64,000 nt of DNA from Paracoccus subflavus (GTDB lineage Bacteria > Pseudomonadota > Alphaproteobacteria > Rhodobacterales > Rhodobacteraceae), in contig NZ_SISK01000002.1 of assembly GCF_004310345.1 (NCBI RefSeq), forward strand, positions 310,001-374,000. The letters run 5' to 3'. The position numbers were made by a program, and so were the translations under genes. Below, one piece after another: positions 41,829 through 49,745 of the stretch; within the stretch, counting starts at the first letter, position 1, and every line of letters begins with the position of its first letter. Below the pieces are notes generated by a model. That model was not told the DNA's origin. It did not search any database and was given only the letters and a program-made list of their open reading frames with translations.

Positions 41829-42795
41829 TACCCGCCTTCGACTGACGATCCTTGGGGGCTATCTGGGATCGGGCAAGACCACTTGGCTGCGCCACCAGCT
41901 GCATGTCGGCGCCTTTGGGCCGCGCGTGCATGTCGTGGTGAACGAAGCCGCCGAAGTGCCCGTCGACGATGCCCTGCTGGCCGGGGCCGAGGGGATGACA
42001 CTGCTGTCGGGCGGCTGCTGTTGCTGCGTCGGGCGCGATGACCTGACCGCCGCGCTTCGCGACCTGTGCGATGCCCGCAGCCGCCTGTCCGCCGATGCGC
42101 TGCGGCTGGAACGCATTGTGCTGGAAACCAGCGGTCTGGCCGATCCCGGCGCCATCGTGCAGGCGATCCAGTCCGATCCGGTGCTGATCAACCACATCGT
42201 CGTCGATGAAACCACCGTCGCGGTCGATGCCCTGCACGCGCTGGCGCAACTGGCGACCGAACCGCTGGGGCGGCGTCAGGTGGGCGCGGCAGACCGGATG
42301 ATCCTGACCAAGACCGATGCCTCCGATCCCGCGGCACTGGCCACCCTGCGCGCGACGCTGGCCACGCTGAACGGCCATGCCGCGGTATCCGCCGCCGTTC
42401 TGGGCGATGCCGTGGCGCTGCCCCCGCTACCCGCTGATGCCGCGCCAGCAACCCTGCCGCCACTCGGCCCCGAGGATGCGCGCGGCCCGATCCGGCCCAC
42501 GCAGGTCGCCATCCCCGAAGGGCTGGACTGGTCCGCCTTCACGCTGTGGCTGTCGGCGCTGCTGTATGCGCGCGGCGACGATCTGGTCCGCGTCAAGGGT
42601 GTCGTACGCACGCCTGCCGGGCGGCTTTTGTTGCAAACCGTGCGCAAGGTCGTGCAATCCCCCGAAATCCTGCCCGAACAGGGCGACGCGCGCAGCGACA
42701 ACATGATCGTCTTCATCGGGCGCGGCTACCGGCCCGAGGATCTGGGCCGGTCGATGCACCGCTTCCTGGGCCTGCCCGTCCCCACCCAACCTTGA
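41821..42795 (+). CDS. CobW/COG0523-type GTP-dependent metallochaperone
   Basis: 324 residues. The G1 loop is GGYLGSGKTT (residues 12-21), NEAAEVPVDD near residue 41 replaces the usual NEFGEVGID switch, the metal motif is GGCCCCVGR (cysteines 66-69; canonical CxCC), and LETSGLADP and LTKTD are the G3/G4 motifs. A short CobW C-terminal domain follows. These proteins deliver zinc or another metal to client enzymes; clients here could be PxpA, the hydantoinases or the deacetylase-fold enzyme. Start ATG 41821. Confidence 0.85.
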   Translation: MTDTRLRLTILGGYLGSGKTTWLRHQLHVGAFGPRVHVVVNEAAEVPVDDALLAGAEGMTLLSGGCCCCVGRDDLTAALRDLCDARSRLSADALRLERIVLETSGLADPGAIVQAIQSDPVLINHIVVDETTVAVDALHALAQLATEPLGRRQVGAADRMILTKTDASDPAALATLRATLATLNGHAAVSAAVLGDAVALPPLPADAAPATLPPLGPEDARGPIRPTQVAIPEGLDWSAFTLWLSALLYARGDDLVRVKGVVRTPAGRLLLQTVRKVVQSPEILPEQGDARSDNMIVFIGRGYRPEDLGRSMHRFLGLPVPTQP

Positions 42796-42806
42796 CGGAG
42801 TCAGCC

Positions 42807-43256
42807 ATGTCCGCTGTCACCATCCGCCTGCTTGCCGCCACCGACCGCGCCGAATGGGCCCGGCTGTGGACGGGCTATCTGGAATACTACCAGACCTCGG
42901 TCCCGCAGGCCGTCTATGATGGTACCTTTGCCCGCCTGACGGGCGACGATCCGCAGAATTTCAACTGCTTTCTAGCCGAAGTCGACGGCCGCCCTGTGGG
43001 GCTGGTGCATTACCTGTTCCACCGCCACTGCTGGAAGATCGAGAATGTCTGCTATCTGCAGGACCTTTACGCCGATCCGTCGGTGCGCGGGCAGGGCGTC
43101 GGGCGGGCACTGATCGAGGCGGTCTATGCCGCCGCCGATGCCAACGGCACGCCCGCCGTCTATTGGCTGACGCAGGATTTCAACGAAACCGCGCGCAGGC
43201 TTTACGACCGGATCGCGCAGGTGACGCCCTTCATCCGCTACAACCGCAAGCTTTAA
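42807..43256 (+). CDS. GNAT-family N-acetyltransferase
   Basis: 149-residue GNAT protein. The acetyl-CoA loop is LYADPSVRGQGVGRALIEAV (about residues 91-110), followed by YWLTQDFNETARRLYDRI, the standard C-terminal motif of this subfamily. The start at 42807 lies 11 bases after the CobW stop, with GGAG upstream, so it belongs to the same operon. It ends tail-to-tail with the next minus-strand gene (four-base overlap). Acceptor unknown. Confidence 0.88.
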   Translation: MSAVTIRLLAATDRAEWARLWTGYLEYYQTSVPQAVYDGTFARLTGDDPQNFNCFLAEVDGRPVGLVHYLFHRHCWKIENVCYLQDLYADPSVRGQGVGRALIEAVYAAADANGTPAVYWLTQDFNETARRLYDRIAQVTPFIRYNRKL

Positions 43257-43918
43257 CCCCTGTTCTTGCGATAGCTGTCCTTCAGCGAGATCCGGTCGCC
43301 GTCGAAACGGAAGATGTCGCAGCCCTGTACATCGACCGTCTTGCCGTTGCGGTCGGTGCCGACGAAGCGCCATTCCGACAGCCCCGTATCGCCTACGGCA
43401 TGATGGCTGTCGGCGGTCCAGGCCGCCTGCGGAAAGGTGTCGAGTATCGCAGCGTAAGACGCGCGGACAGCATCGCGCCCGACAAAGCGCCGCCCCTCGG
43501 CATCCGGGCCGGCCGAGGCGTGGAAGGCGCAGTCATCCGCCATGCAATCCATCAGACCGTCCACGTTGCGGGCGTTCCACACGGCCATGAAGCGCATCAG
43601 CGTCTCGCGGCGGCGCTGCGACAGGTGGTGTGCGACCGTCTCCACCTCCAGAAAGGCCAGGGGGGCGGGGCCTGCATTGGTGACGTTGTGATGCACTCCT
43701 TCGCGCCGCGAATAGGGCACGCCGTGCCGCAGCGCCGCCGTGGCCGTCTCGTCCCCCGGCAGGTCGAGGCCAAGCGTCCCGTCCGTCAGCGGCACGATCA
43801 CATAATCATGCCCATGCACATGCCAGCCCGTTTCCGCCCCTGGCTGAAAGCGCCATTCGGTGACCTTGAAGCGGTCGTCGTCGATATGCACGATCCCTTC
43901 GGCAACGGCTTTCGTCAT
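43253..43918 (-). CDS. Cupin-SnoaL (NTF2-like) fusion protein
   Basis: 221 residues. The N-terminal cupin (about 1-105) has the histidine motif GWHVHGHDYVIVPL and GVHHNVTN, so a metal site is likely. The C-terminal part (about 110-221) is a SnoaL/NTF2-like domain (MRFMAVWNARNVDGLMD, FVGRDAVRASYAAI, WRFVGTDRNGKTVDVQGCDI). AAGGAG six bases before decides the ATG at 43918 rather than the one at 43939. I know of no characterised enzyme with exactly this pair; function unknown. Confidence 0.75.
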   Translation of the reverse strand: MTKAVAEGIVHIDDDRFKVTEWRFQPGAETGWHVHGHDYVIVPLTDGTLGLDLPGDETATAALRHGVPYSRREGVHHNVTNAGPAPLAFLEVETVAHHLSQRRRETLMRFMAVWNARNVDGLMDCMADDCAFHASAGPDAEGRRFVGRDAVRASYAAILDTFPQAAWTADSHHAVGDTGLSEWRFVGTDRNGKTVDVQGCDIFRFDGDRISLKDSYRKNRG

Positions 43919-43935
43919 CTTCAACTCCTTTCCTG

Positions 43936-44484
43936 TCACGCCCCCGCGCCGATCCCCGCCAATGACGCGGGCGACGGGTGGCGCCAGATTTCCATCGGTC
44001 CCAGCCGCACGTGCTGGAACATTCCTTCAAAGGTGCAATCCATCCGCCGCGCCAGACGGATGGAGCGTTCGTTGGCCGGGTCGATCATGCTGACGGCGGT
44101 TTTCCAACCTAGCGTGCCATAGGCATGGGCGCGGGCGGCAAGGGCCGCCTCCAGCGCGATGCCGCGCCCTTCGGCATAGCCCATCAGGACCCAGCCCACC
44201 TCGGGTTCCATCCAGCCTTCGGGGAACCACAGGCCGACATGGCCGCAAAAGCGGCCCGTGGCGCGTTCTTCCACCGCCCAGAAGCCGTAGCCGCGAAGCG
44301 CCCAGTGGCCCAGATGCGTGGCAAGGGCCCGCCATGCCAGTTCGCGCGCCATCGGCCCGCCGATGAGGCATGATCTTTCGGTTTCGTAGAAGGCGGCAAA
44401 ATCGTCGAAATCCGACTGGCGGTATTCCCGCAGAAGCAGGTTCTGCGTTGTCAGTCGGGGAATGGTGACGGTGAATGGGTCCAT
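43936..44484 (-). CDS. RimJ/RimL-type GNAT acetyltransferase
   Basis: 182 residues. The start TVTIPRLTTQNLLLREYRQSD, the middle GYGFWAVEERATGRFCGHVGLW and the C-terminal SIRLARRMDCTFEGMF match the acetyltransferase_3 family, which acetylates ribosomal-protein N-termini, amino acids or small metabolites. A longer frame to 44874 has no family support; ATG 44484 fits. It lies 17 bases upstream of the cupin-fusion start, so the two probably form an operon. Confidence 0.87.
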   Translation of the reverse strand: MDPFTVTIPRLTTQNLLLREYRQSDFDDFAAFYETERSCLIGGPMARELAWRALATHLGHWALRGYGFWAVEERATGRFCGHVGLWFPEGWMEPEVGWVLMGYAEGRGIALEAALAARAHAYGTLGWKTAVSMIDPANERSIRLARRMDCTFEGMFQHVRLGPMEIWRHPSPASLAGIGAGA

Positions 44485-44575
44485 CGCTATCCTGCCTTTT
44501 CGCGGCAGGTTATCCCGAAGCGGGGCGCGCTGGAAATGCCTGCCTGTGCAAGCTGCTATGCACGATGCGCCGGGA

Positions 44576-44764
44576 TCAGGCGGCCAACGCGGCGGCCTTG
44601 CGGGCGCGGTGGTCCAGCGCGATGCGGGTGAAGCTGTCCATGTCGGCCCGGAAGATGGTCTCGAGCTCGGTCCGCAGGGCCATGGAGGTTTCGCTTCCGG
44701 CAACGCAGGGCAGGGCGGCGACAGGGCGCGCAGAGCGGAGGGCGGTGGCGATGCGGTTGAACAT
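44576..44764 (-). CDS. Possible small protein, unknown
   Basis: 62 codons, rich in Ala and Arg, ending in a helical stretch (MDSFTRIALDHRARKAAALA). No recognised domain, no clear ribosome-binding site before ATG 44764. Kept because it fills the gap between the acetyltransferase and the transposase remnant with an uninterrupted frame in the same direction; it may well be spurious. Confidence 0.3.
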   Translation of the reverse strand: MFNRIATALRSARPVAALPCVAGSETSMALRTELETIFRADMDSFTRIALDHRARKAAALAA

Positions 44765-44939
44765 GGCGGCGTTCTAGGTTGGACCTTCGATACGCCAAAG
44801 ATGCGCCAAACCCCGCCTTTCAACAATCTGACGTAAAGGCAGCGGGTCCGGCGGAACGCTAATCTGAGGCGCACCCCGGAACACGATATCGTACAGACGT
44901 TTCATCGGCGACAGCGGGGCAGGAGCGCTGAACGACAGC

Positions 44940-45599
44940 CCCATTCGACAGCGCCAGATCTGCAGCAGCAGCTTGATCGGCGATTGCGGATATGAAGGTG
45001 TGGGGGCAGCGGTCGTAGCGGGTGGCGATGCGCCGCTAGTCTTTGAGCTTGATTTTCCTGTTTTATTTCGGTGGGATGCAAACCTCGAGGTTGCGGTCGG
45101 CCAAGGCTTCGCAGAGCCCGTCGGCATCATGGCCCCTGCCGGCCAGCAGCGCCTTCGCCGGGGGCAGCGACATAACAGGGCGGCAGCACCGGTATGATCG
45201 CTGATCTGGCCTGCCGTCAGAAACAGGCCGCGGGGCAGGCCCTCGTTGCCGCAGGCGGCGTGCAGTTTCGAGTTCACCCCGCCCTTGGTGCGCCCGATAT
45301 GCCGGAAAAAGCCCCTTTCTCAGCAGGCTGGCCGCCGTCCGGTGGGCCTTGAGGTGGGTGGCGCCGATCATGATTTCCCCGGTATCGCCGCCCTTGGCAG
45401 GCACGACGAAGATGCGCCCGAACGCGCCCGACGCGCTCCAGCGGATGAGGCGGTTGCAGATTGTCTTGTGCGGCCCGCAGCTTGCGGGCATGCCGCGCCA
45501 CCGCAGGCCGTTGCGGATGACAGGGATGATGCCGCCGATCACCCGCCGGTCATCCACCCGCGTCATCCGGGCTTCGGAAAGCAGGATCGTTCCGGTCAT
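44940..45599 (-). mobile_element. Decayed IS5-family transposase
   Basis: Reading from 45599: RVDDRRVIGG, NGLRWRGMPASCGPHKT and ATHLKAHRTAASL are IS5-type transposase segments. The copy is dead. The first catalytic Asp is changed (MIGATHLKAH where MIDATHLKAH is usual), the frame shifts near 45290 (continues as SKLHAACGNEGLPRGLFLTA one frame over) and shifts back near 45180. TAA follows IPPK, about 20 residues before LKDWRRIATRYD are deleted, and the tryptophan there is TAG. The extreme N-terminus is also shortened. No terminal inverted repeats were found, so the ends are approximate. Confidence 0.75.
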
Positions 45600-45672
45600 G
45601 GGGGCACCCCCTTGGTGCCGCCGGTGAATCAGCGAGGTGGCAGACCGGGAAGTGACTTAATGGGGCCAGAGG

Positions 45673-46398
45673 TTAGGCCGCGTCCTTCAGCAGCGCCAAA
45701 GCTTGGCGAAGATCGATCGCCCCGTCATAAAGCGCCCGGCCTGAAATCGCGCCCGCGATTACCTGGGTCTGTGCAAGGGCCTGCAGATCGTCCAGCGACG
45801 ACACCCCGCCAGAGGCGATCACGGGAATGGAGACCGCGCGGGCCAGGGCTTCGGTCGCGGCGATATTTGGGCCGGCCATCGCGCCATCGCGGTCGATGTC
45901 GGTATAGATGATCGCGGCCACGCCCGCGTCCTGGAAAAGGCGGGCCAGATCGGTTGCCATCACATTCGTCTCGGTCGCCCAGCCGCGTGTGGCGACCCGA
46001 CCGGCGCGGGCGTCGATGCCGACCGCGATCCGGCCCGGAAAGGCCGCCGCCGCCTGCCGCACCAGATCGGGGTTCTCGACCGCAACCGTTCCCAGGATCA
46101 CGCGGGACAGTCCTTGGGACAGCCAGCCCTCGATGGTGGCCAGGTCGCGGATGCCGCCGCCAAGCTGGACGGGAATCTCGATCGCCGCCAGGATCGCCTG
46201 AACCGCCGCCGCATTGACCGGGTGGCCGGCAAAGGCGCCGTTCAGATCCACCAGATGCAGCCATTCCGCCCCGGCATCCTGAAAGGCACGCGCCTGCGCC
46301 GCCGGGTCGGTGCCGAACACGGTCGCCGCCTCCATGTCCCCGCGCAGCAGACGGACGCAGTTGCCATCCTTGAGGTCGATGGCGGGATAAAGGATCAT
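45673..46398 (-). CDS. hisA: HisA, ProFAR isomerase
   Basis: 241-residue (beta-alpha)8 enzyme: [18 protein letters not shown] (residues 4-21, with the catalytic Asp), [16 protein letters not shown] near residue 79, [10 protein letters not shown] near residue 165 (second catalytic Asp) and ASGGVSS. It isomerises phosphoribosylformimino-AICAR-P in histidine biosynthesis. The usual partners hisH and hisF do not flank it: upstream is a divergent gene, downstream the IS5 remnant. It looks intact and functional. Confidence 0.95.
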   Translation of the reverse strand: MILYPAIDLKDGNCVRLLRGDMEAATVFGTDPAAQARAFQDAGAEWLHLVDLNGAFAGHPVNAAAVQAILAAIEIPVQLGGGIRDLATIEGWLSQGLSRVILGTVAVENPDLVRQAAAAFPGRIAVGIDARAGRVATRGWATETNVMATDLARLFQDAGVAAIIYTDIDRDGAMAGPNIAATEALARAVSIPVIASGGVSSLDDLQALAQTQVIAGAISGRALYDGAIDLRQALALLKDAA

Positions 46399-46538
46399 GG
46401 CGGCTTTCCCCGGCTGATGGATCGTGCCTCCTTTGCCATGGGGCCGGACGAAACGGAAGGGCGTACCGCGACCTCACGTCACGCTTGCCAGAGTTCGGGC
46501 CGCCGCCCAGCATCCGTCCGCATCCTGAGGAGGGAACC

Positions 46539-46922
46539 ATGCGCCACATCATCATCGCCGCCGCCCTTGCATGGGCCGGCACCACCGCCACAGCCGACCC
46601 GATCGAGGGCGTCTGGCAGACGCAGCCGGACGAAGGATCGTTCGCCCATGTCGCCATCATCCCGTGCGGCGGGGCCTTCTGCGGCACCATCAGCAGGACC
46701 TTTCAGGGCGGGTCGGAATACCAGTCGCCGAACCTGGGTCGCCAGATCGTCATCGACATGGCCCCCCAGGGTGGCGGCAGCTATGCGGGCAAGGTCTGGC
46801 GTCCCGCCAATGACAGGATCTACAACGGCAAGGCCAGCGTGCAGGGTGACCGGATGAGCCTGTCGGGCTGCGTCGCGGGCGGGCTGATCTGTAAAAGCCA
46901 GACCTGGGCGCGGGTGCAGTAG
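46539..46922 (+). CDS. Secreted DUF2147 protein
   Basis: 127 residues with a signal peptide (residues 1-19, IIIAAALAWAGTTATA). The mature part shows the DUF2147 pattern: PIEGVWQTQPDEGSFAHVAI, CGGAFCGTI, IVIDMAPQGGGSYAGKVWRP, DRMSLSGCVAGGLICKSQTW. Four cysteines could make two periplasmic disulfides. GAGGAGGGA precedes the ATG at 46539. Members are small beta-barrel-like periplasmic proteins of unknown role. Confidence 0.82.
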   Translation: MRHIIIAAALAWAGTTATADPIEGVWQTQPDEGSFAHVAIIPCGGAFCGTISRTFQGGSEYQSPNLGRQIVIDMAPQGGGSYAGKVWRPANDRIYNGKASVQGDRMSLSGCVAGGLICKSQTWARVQ

Positions 46923-46981
46923 AACGGGCAACCCGGTCCAAGGGTGCGGCGTTTCCTTGTCGTGTAACAAGGAAACCAGAC

Positions 46982-47800
46982 ATGCCGATGATCACGACGC
47001 GCGACGGAACCGAACTTTACGTCAAGGATTGGGGGCTGGGCCGTCCCGTGGTGCTGATCCACGGCTGGCCCTTGAATTCAGACAGTTGGGAATACCAGGC
47101 CGTCAAACTGGCCGAGGCAGGATACCGCGTTGTCAGCTATGACCGGCGGGGGTTTGGCCGGTCCGGACAACCCTGGGACGGCTATGACTATGACACGCTG
47201 GCCGACGATCTGGCCGACGTCATCAAGGGTCTGGACCTTGCCGATGCCACGCTGGTCGGCTTTTCGATGGGCGGGGGCGAGGTGGCGCGGTACATGTCCC
47301 GCCACGGCGCGGGCGTGTCGCAGGCCGTATTCGTCAGTTCGGTCGCGCCGGGAATGCTGAAATCACCGGGCAATCCCGACGGTATCACCCAGGATGTCCT
47401 GGACGGCATCCGGGATGGCCTGCGCAAGGACCGCCCGGCCTTTCTGACGGATTTCTTCAAGGCCTTCTATGGGCAAGGGATGGTCAGCGGCGTCAGCCAG
47501 CCGATCCTGGACTGGAGCCTGGGAATGGCGATGTCGGCCAGCCCCCGGGCCACGCTGGAATGCGTGACCGCCTTCGGCACGACCGATTTCACAGGCGATG
47601 TGTCCGGCATCACGGTTCCGACGCTGATCGTGCACGGCACCGGCGACAAGACCGTGCCGATCGCGGCGACGGCACAGCGCCTGGCCGACATGCTGCCGCA
47701 GGCGACCCTTCGGGAATACAAAGGCGCGCCGCATGGGCTGACGGCAACCCATGCCGATCAGTTGACCCAGGATCTGCTGGAATTCCTGAGTCAGGCTTGA
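46982..47800 (+). CDS. Alpha/beta hydrolase (non-haem chloroperoxidase/arylesterase-like)
   Basis: 272 residues, no signal peptide. Nucleophile S95 in LVGFSMGGGE, acid D222 in HGTGDKTVP and H251 in APHGL complete the triad; LIHGWPLNSDSW provides the oxyanion segment. The SMGGGE elbow and overall pattern match bacterial cofactor-free haloperoxidases, which act mainly as esterases or perhydrolases. Monocistronic between DUF2147 and the convergent sqdB. Confidence 0.9.
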   Translation: MPMITTRDGTELYVKDWGLGRPVVLIHGWPLNSDSWEYQAVKLAEAGYRVVSYDRRGFGRSGQPWDGYDYDTLADDLADVIKGLDLADATLVGFSMGGGEVARYMSRHGAGVSQAVFVSSVAPGMLKSPGNPDGITQDVLDGIRDGLRKDRPAFLTDFFKAFYGQGMVSGVSQPILDWSLGMAMSASPRATLECVTAFGTTDFTGDVSGITVPTLIVHGTGDKTVPIAATAQRLADMLPQATLREYKGAPHGLTATHADQLTQDLLEFLSQA

Positions 47801-47810
47801 TCGGACCCGC

Positions 47811-48974
47811 TTACGCCGTCCGCCATTGCGACAGGCAAGGGATCTTGTCCCGGTCGCAGCGGTCGGCGTATTTGCGGGCGATTTCCTGCACCTCGGCCAA
47901 AAGGCCGTCGGCCAGCCGGATCGGGTCAAGCCCCAGGCCCAGGAAACGGTCGTTGGCGACGTGGAGGTCGTTCTCGTCCGCCTCGTTGCGGGGGTTCTTC
48001 AGGAACGCGACCTCGACCCCGGTCTGGTCGGCGATCATCCGGGCCAGGTCGCGAACCCGGTGCGTTTCGGTCATCTGGTTCAGGATGTTGACGCGGTCGC
48101 CCGTGGCGGGCGGGTTCATCAGGGCCAGTTCGATGCAGCGGCAGGTGTCCTGGATATGGATGAAGGCGCGGGTCTGGCCGCCCGTGCCATGCACGGTCAG
48201 CGGATAGCCGATCGCCGCCTGCATCAGGAAGCGGTTCAGCACCGTGCCGTAATCCCCGTCATAATCAAAGCGGTTGATCAGCCGGTCGTCCATCCGGGTT
48301 TCCTCTGTCTGGGTGCCCCAGACGATGCCCTGGTGGAGGTCGGTGACGCGAACCCCGTCGTTCTTGTTATAATAGAAGAAGAACAACTGATCCTGGGTCT
48401 TGGTCATGTGATAGATCGACCCCGGATTGGCGGGATACAGGATTTCCTGCCGGTGCGGGCCGTTTTCGGTTTCCACCATCACGTCCAGATAGCCTTCGGG
48501 GATCTTCATGCCCGCCGTGCCGTATCCATAGACGCCCATGGTGCCCAGATGGACCAGATGGATGTCCTGTCCGCTTTCGACGATGGCGGCCAACACGTCG
48601 TTGGTGGCGTTCAGGTTGTTGCTGACGGTGTAACGCTTGTGCCAGCTTGATTTCATGGAATAGGGCGCGGCGCGCTGTTCGGCGAAATGGATCACCGCGT
48701 CAGGCCGTTCCTGCTGCAGCAGCGTCAGCAGGCGGTGATAATGCTTGCCCACCGTGAAGTTTTCCACCCGGATGGAGTGGTTGGTCAGGTCGTGCCAGGC
48801 GCGGACGCGTTCGCCCAGGGGACGGATGGGGGTCAGGCTGCTGACCTCAAGCTCGATGTCGATCTTGCGGCGCGACAGATTGTCCACGATGATGATGTCA
48901 TGACCGCGCGCTGACAGGTGCAGGGCGGTGGGCCAGCCGCAGAAACCGTCTCCGCCTAGAACGATGATCTTCAT
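47811..48974 (-). CDS. sqdB: UDP-sulfoquinovose synthase
   Basis: 387-residue extended [19 protein letters not shown] (residues 5-20) is the SqdB/SQD1-specific form of the Rossmann motif, [11 protein letters not shown] near residue 97 and [13 protein letters not shown] (active-site Tyr/Lys) complete the signature. It makes UDP-sulfoquinovose from UDP-glucose and sulfite, normally for sulfoquinovosyl diacylglycerol. No sulfolipid glycosyltransferase (SqdX/SqdD type) is next to it; the neighbours are polysaccharide-export genes, so a sulfoquinovose-containing polysaccharide is possible. Confidence 0.9.
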   Translation of the reverse strand: MKIIVLGGDGFCGWPTALHLSARGHDIIIVDNLSRRKIDIELEVSSLTPIRPLGERVRAWHDLTNHSIRVENFTVGKHYHRLLTLLQQERPDAVIHFAEQRAAPYSMKSSWHKRYTVSNNLNATNDVLAAIVESGQDIHLVHLGTMGVYGYGTAGMKIPEGYLDVMVETENGPHRQEILYPANPGSIYHMTKTQDQLFFFYYNKNDGVRVTDLHQGIVWGTQTEETRMDDRLINRFDYDGDYGTVLNRFLMQAAIGYPLTVHGTGGQTRAFIHIQDTCRCIELALMNPPATGDRVNILNQMTETHRVRDLARMIADQTGVEVAFLKNPRNEADENDLHVANDRFLGLGLDPIRLADGLLAEVQEIARKYADRCDRDKIPCLSQWRTA

Positions 48975-48999
48975 GAACCTGCCTTATCCAGTCGCGTTT

Positions 49000-49043
49000 C
49001 CCGCCTTTTAGAGCGGGCCCAGGGCATATGCCATAGCCCCTGG
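49000..49043 (-). terminator. Two hairpins downstream of kpsT
   Basis: On the minus strand, CCAGGG/CCCTGG (49019-49024 and 49038-49043) form one stem and CCCGC/GCGGG (49000-49004 and 49013-49017) a second, between the kpsT stop at 49080 and the sqdB start at 48974. There is no T run, only a short A stretch, so termination is tentative. Confidence 0.3.
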
Positions 49044-49079
49044 ATCAACGACACAGGGCTGTTTCAATCGGTCCGGGGA

Positions 49080-49745
49080 TCAGGCCGACAACCGCCGCAT
49101 GTTCTCGGTATGAACGCGGATCGCATCCTCGAGATCGTCGAAATAGCTGAGCTTGCCGTTTTCCAGAACGGCGCCCGCATGGCAGATTTCGCGCAATGTC
49201 GGCATGGAGTGGGACACCACTACCGCACCGGCGGCGGTCATGCGGGCATTGAAGACATGGTTCGATTTGGCGCGGAACGCCGCATCGCCCACCGCCGACA
49301 CCTCGTCCACCAGATAGGTGTCGAAGGGCACGGCCATGGATACGCCAAAGGCAAGGCGCGCCCGCATCCCTGAGGAATAGGTGCGGAAGGGCAGATAGAA
49401 ATGCTGGCCCAGTTCGGCGAAATCCTCGACAAAGTCGCGCATCTCGTCGCTGTCGATGCCATAGACGCGGGCCACGAAGCGGCAGTTTTGTTCGCCCGTC
49501 AGTTCGCCGTTGAAGGACCCGGCAAAGCCGACCGGCCAACTGATCGTCCCGGTGGACAGGATTTCCCCCGACGTGGGCAGCATCGCCCCCGAGATCATCC
49601 GCAGCAGCGAGGATTTCCCCGCCCCGTTCCGCCCCAGCAGCGCCACCGACACCCCGCTGGGAAAGGTGGCGTTCAGGTTGTCGGCCACCACCTTCTGCCG
49701 ACCGTTCAGCTTGTAGATCTTGGTCAGGTTCTCCAGCCGGATCAT
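49080..49745 (-). CDS. kpsT: Polysaccharide export ABC ATPase (KpsT-like)
   Basis: 221 residues, the short KpsT form without a C-terminal carbohydrate-binding domain. Walker A GRNGAGKSSLL near residue 38, signature YSSGMRARLAFGVSM (the KpsT variant of LSGGQ) and Walker B YLVDEVSAVGD. It energises export of an undecaprenyl- or lipid-linked capsule polymer with KpsM. The ATG overlaps the KpsE stop. Its permease partner is on the opposite strand across the KpsE gene. Confidence 0.9.
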   Translation of the reverse strand: MIRLENLTKIYKLNGRQKVVADNLNATFPSGVSVALLGRNGAGKSSLLRMISGAMLPTSGEILSTGTISWPVGFAGSFNGELTGEQNCRFVARVYGIDSDEMRDFVEDFAELGQHFYLPFRTYSSGMRARLAFGVSMAVPFDTYLVDEVSAVGDAAFRAKSNHVFNARMTAAGAVVVSHSMPTLREICHAGAVLENGKLSYFDDLEDAIRVHTENMRRLSA

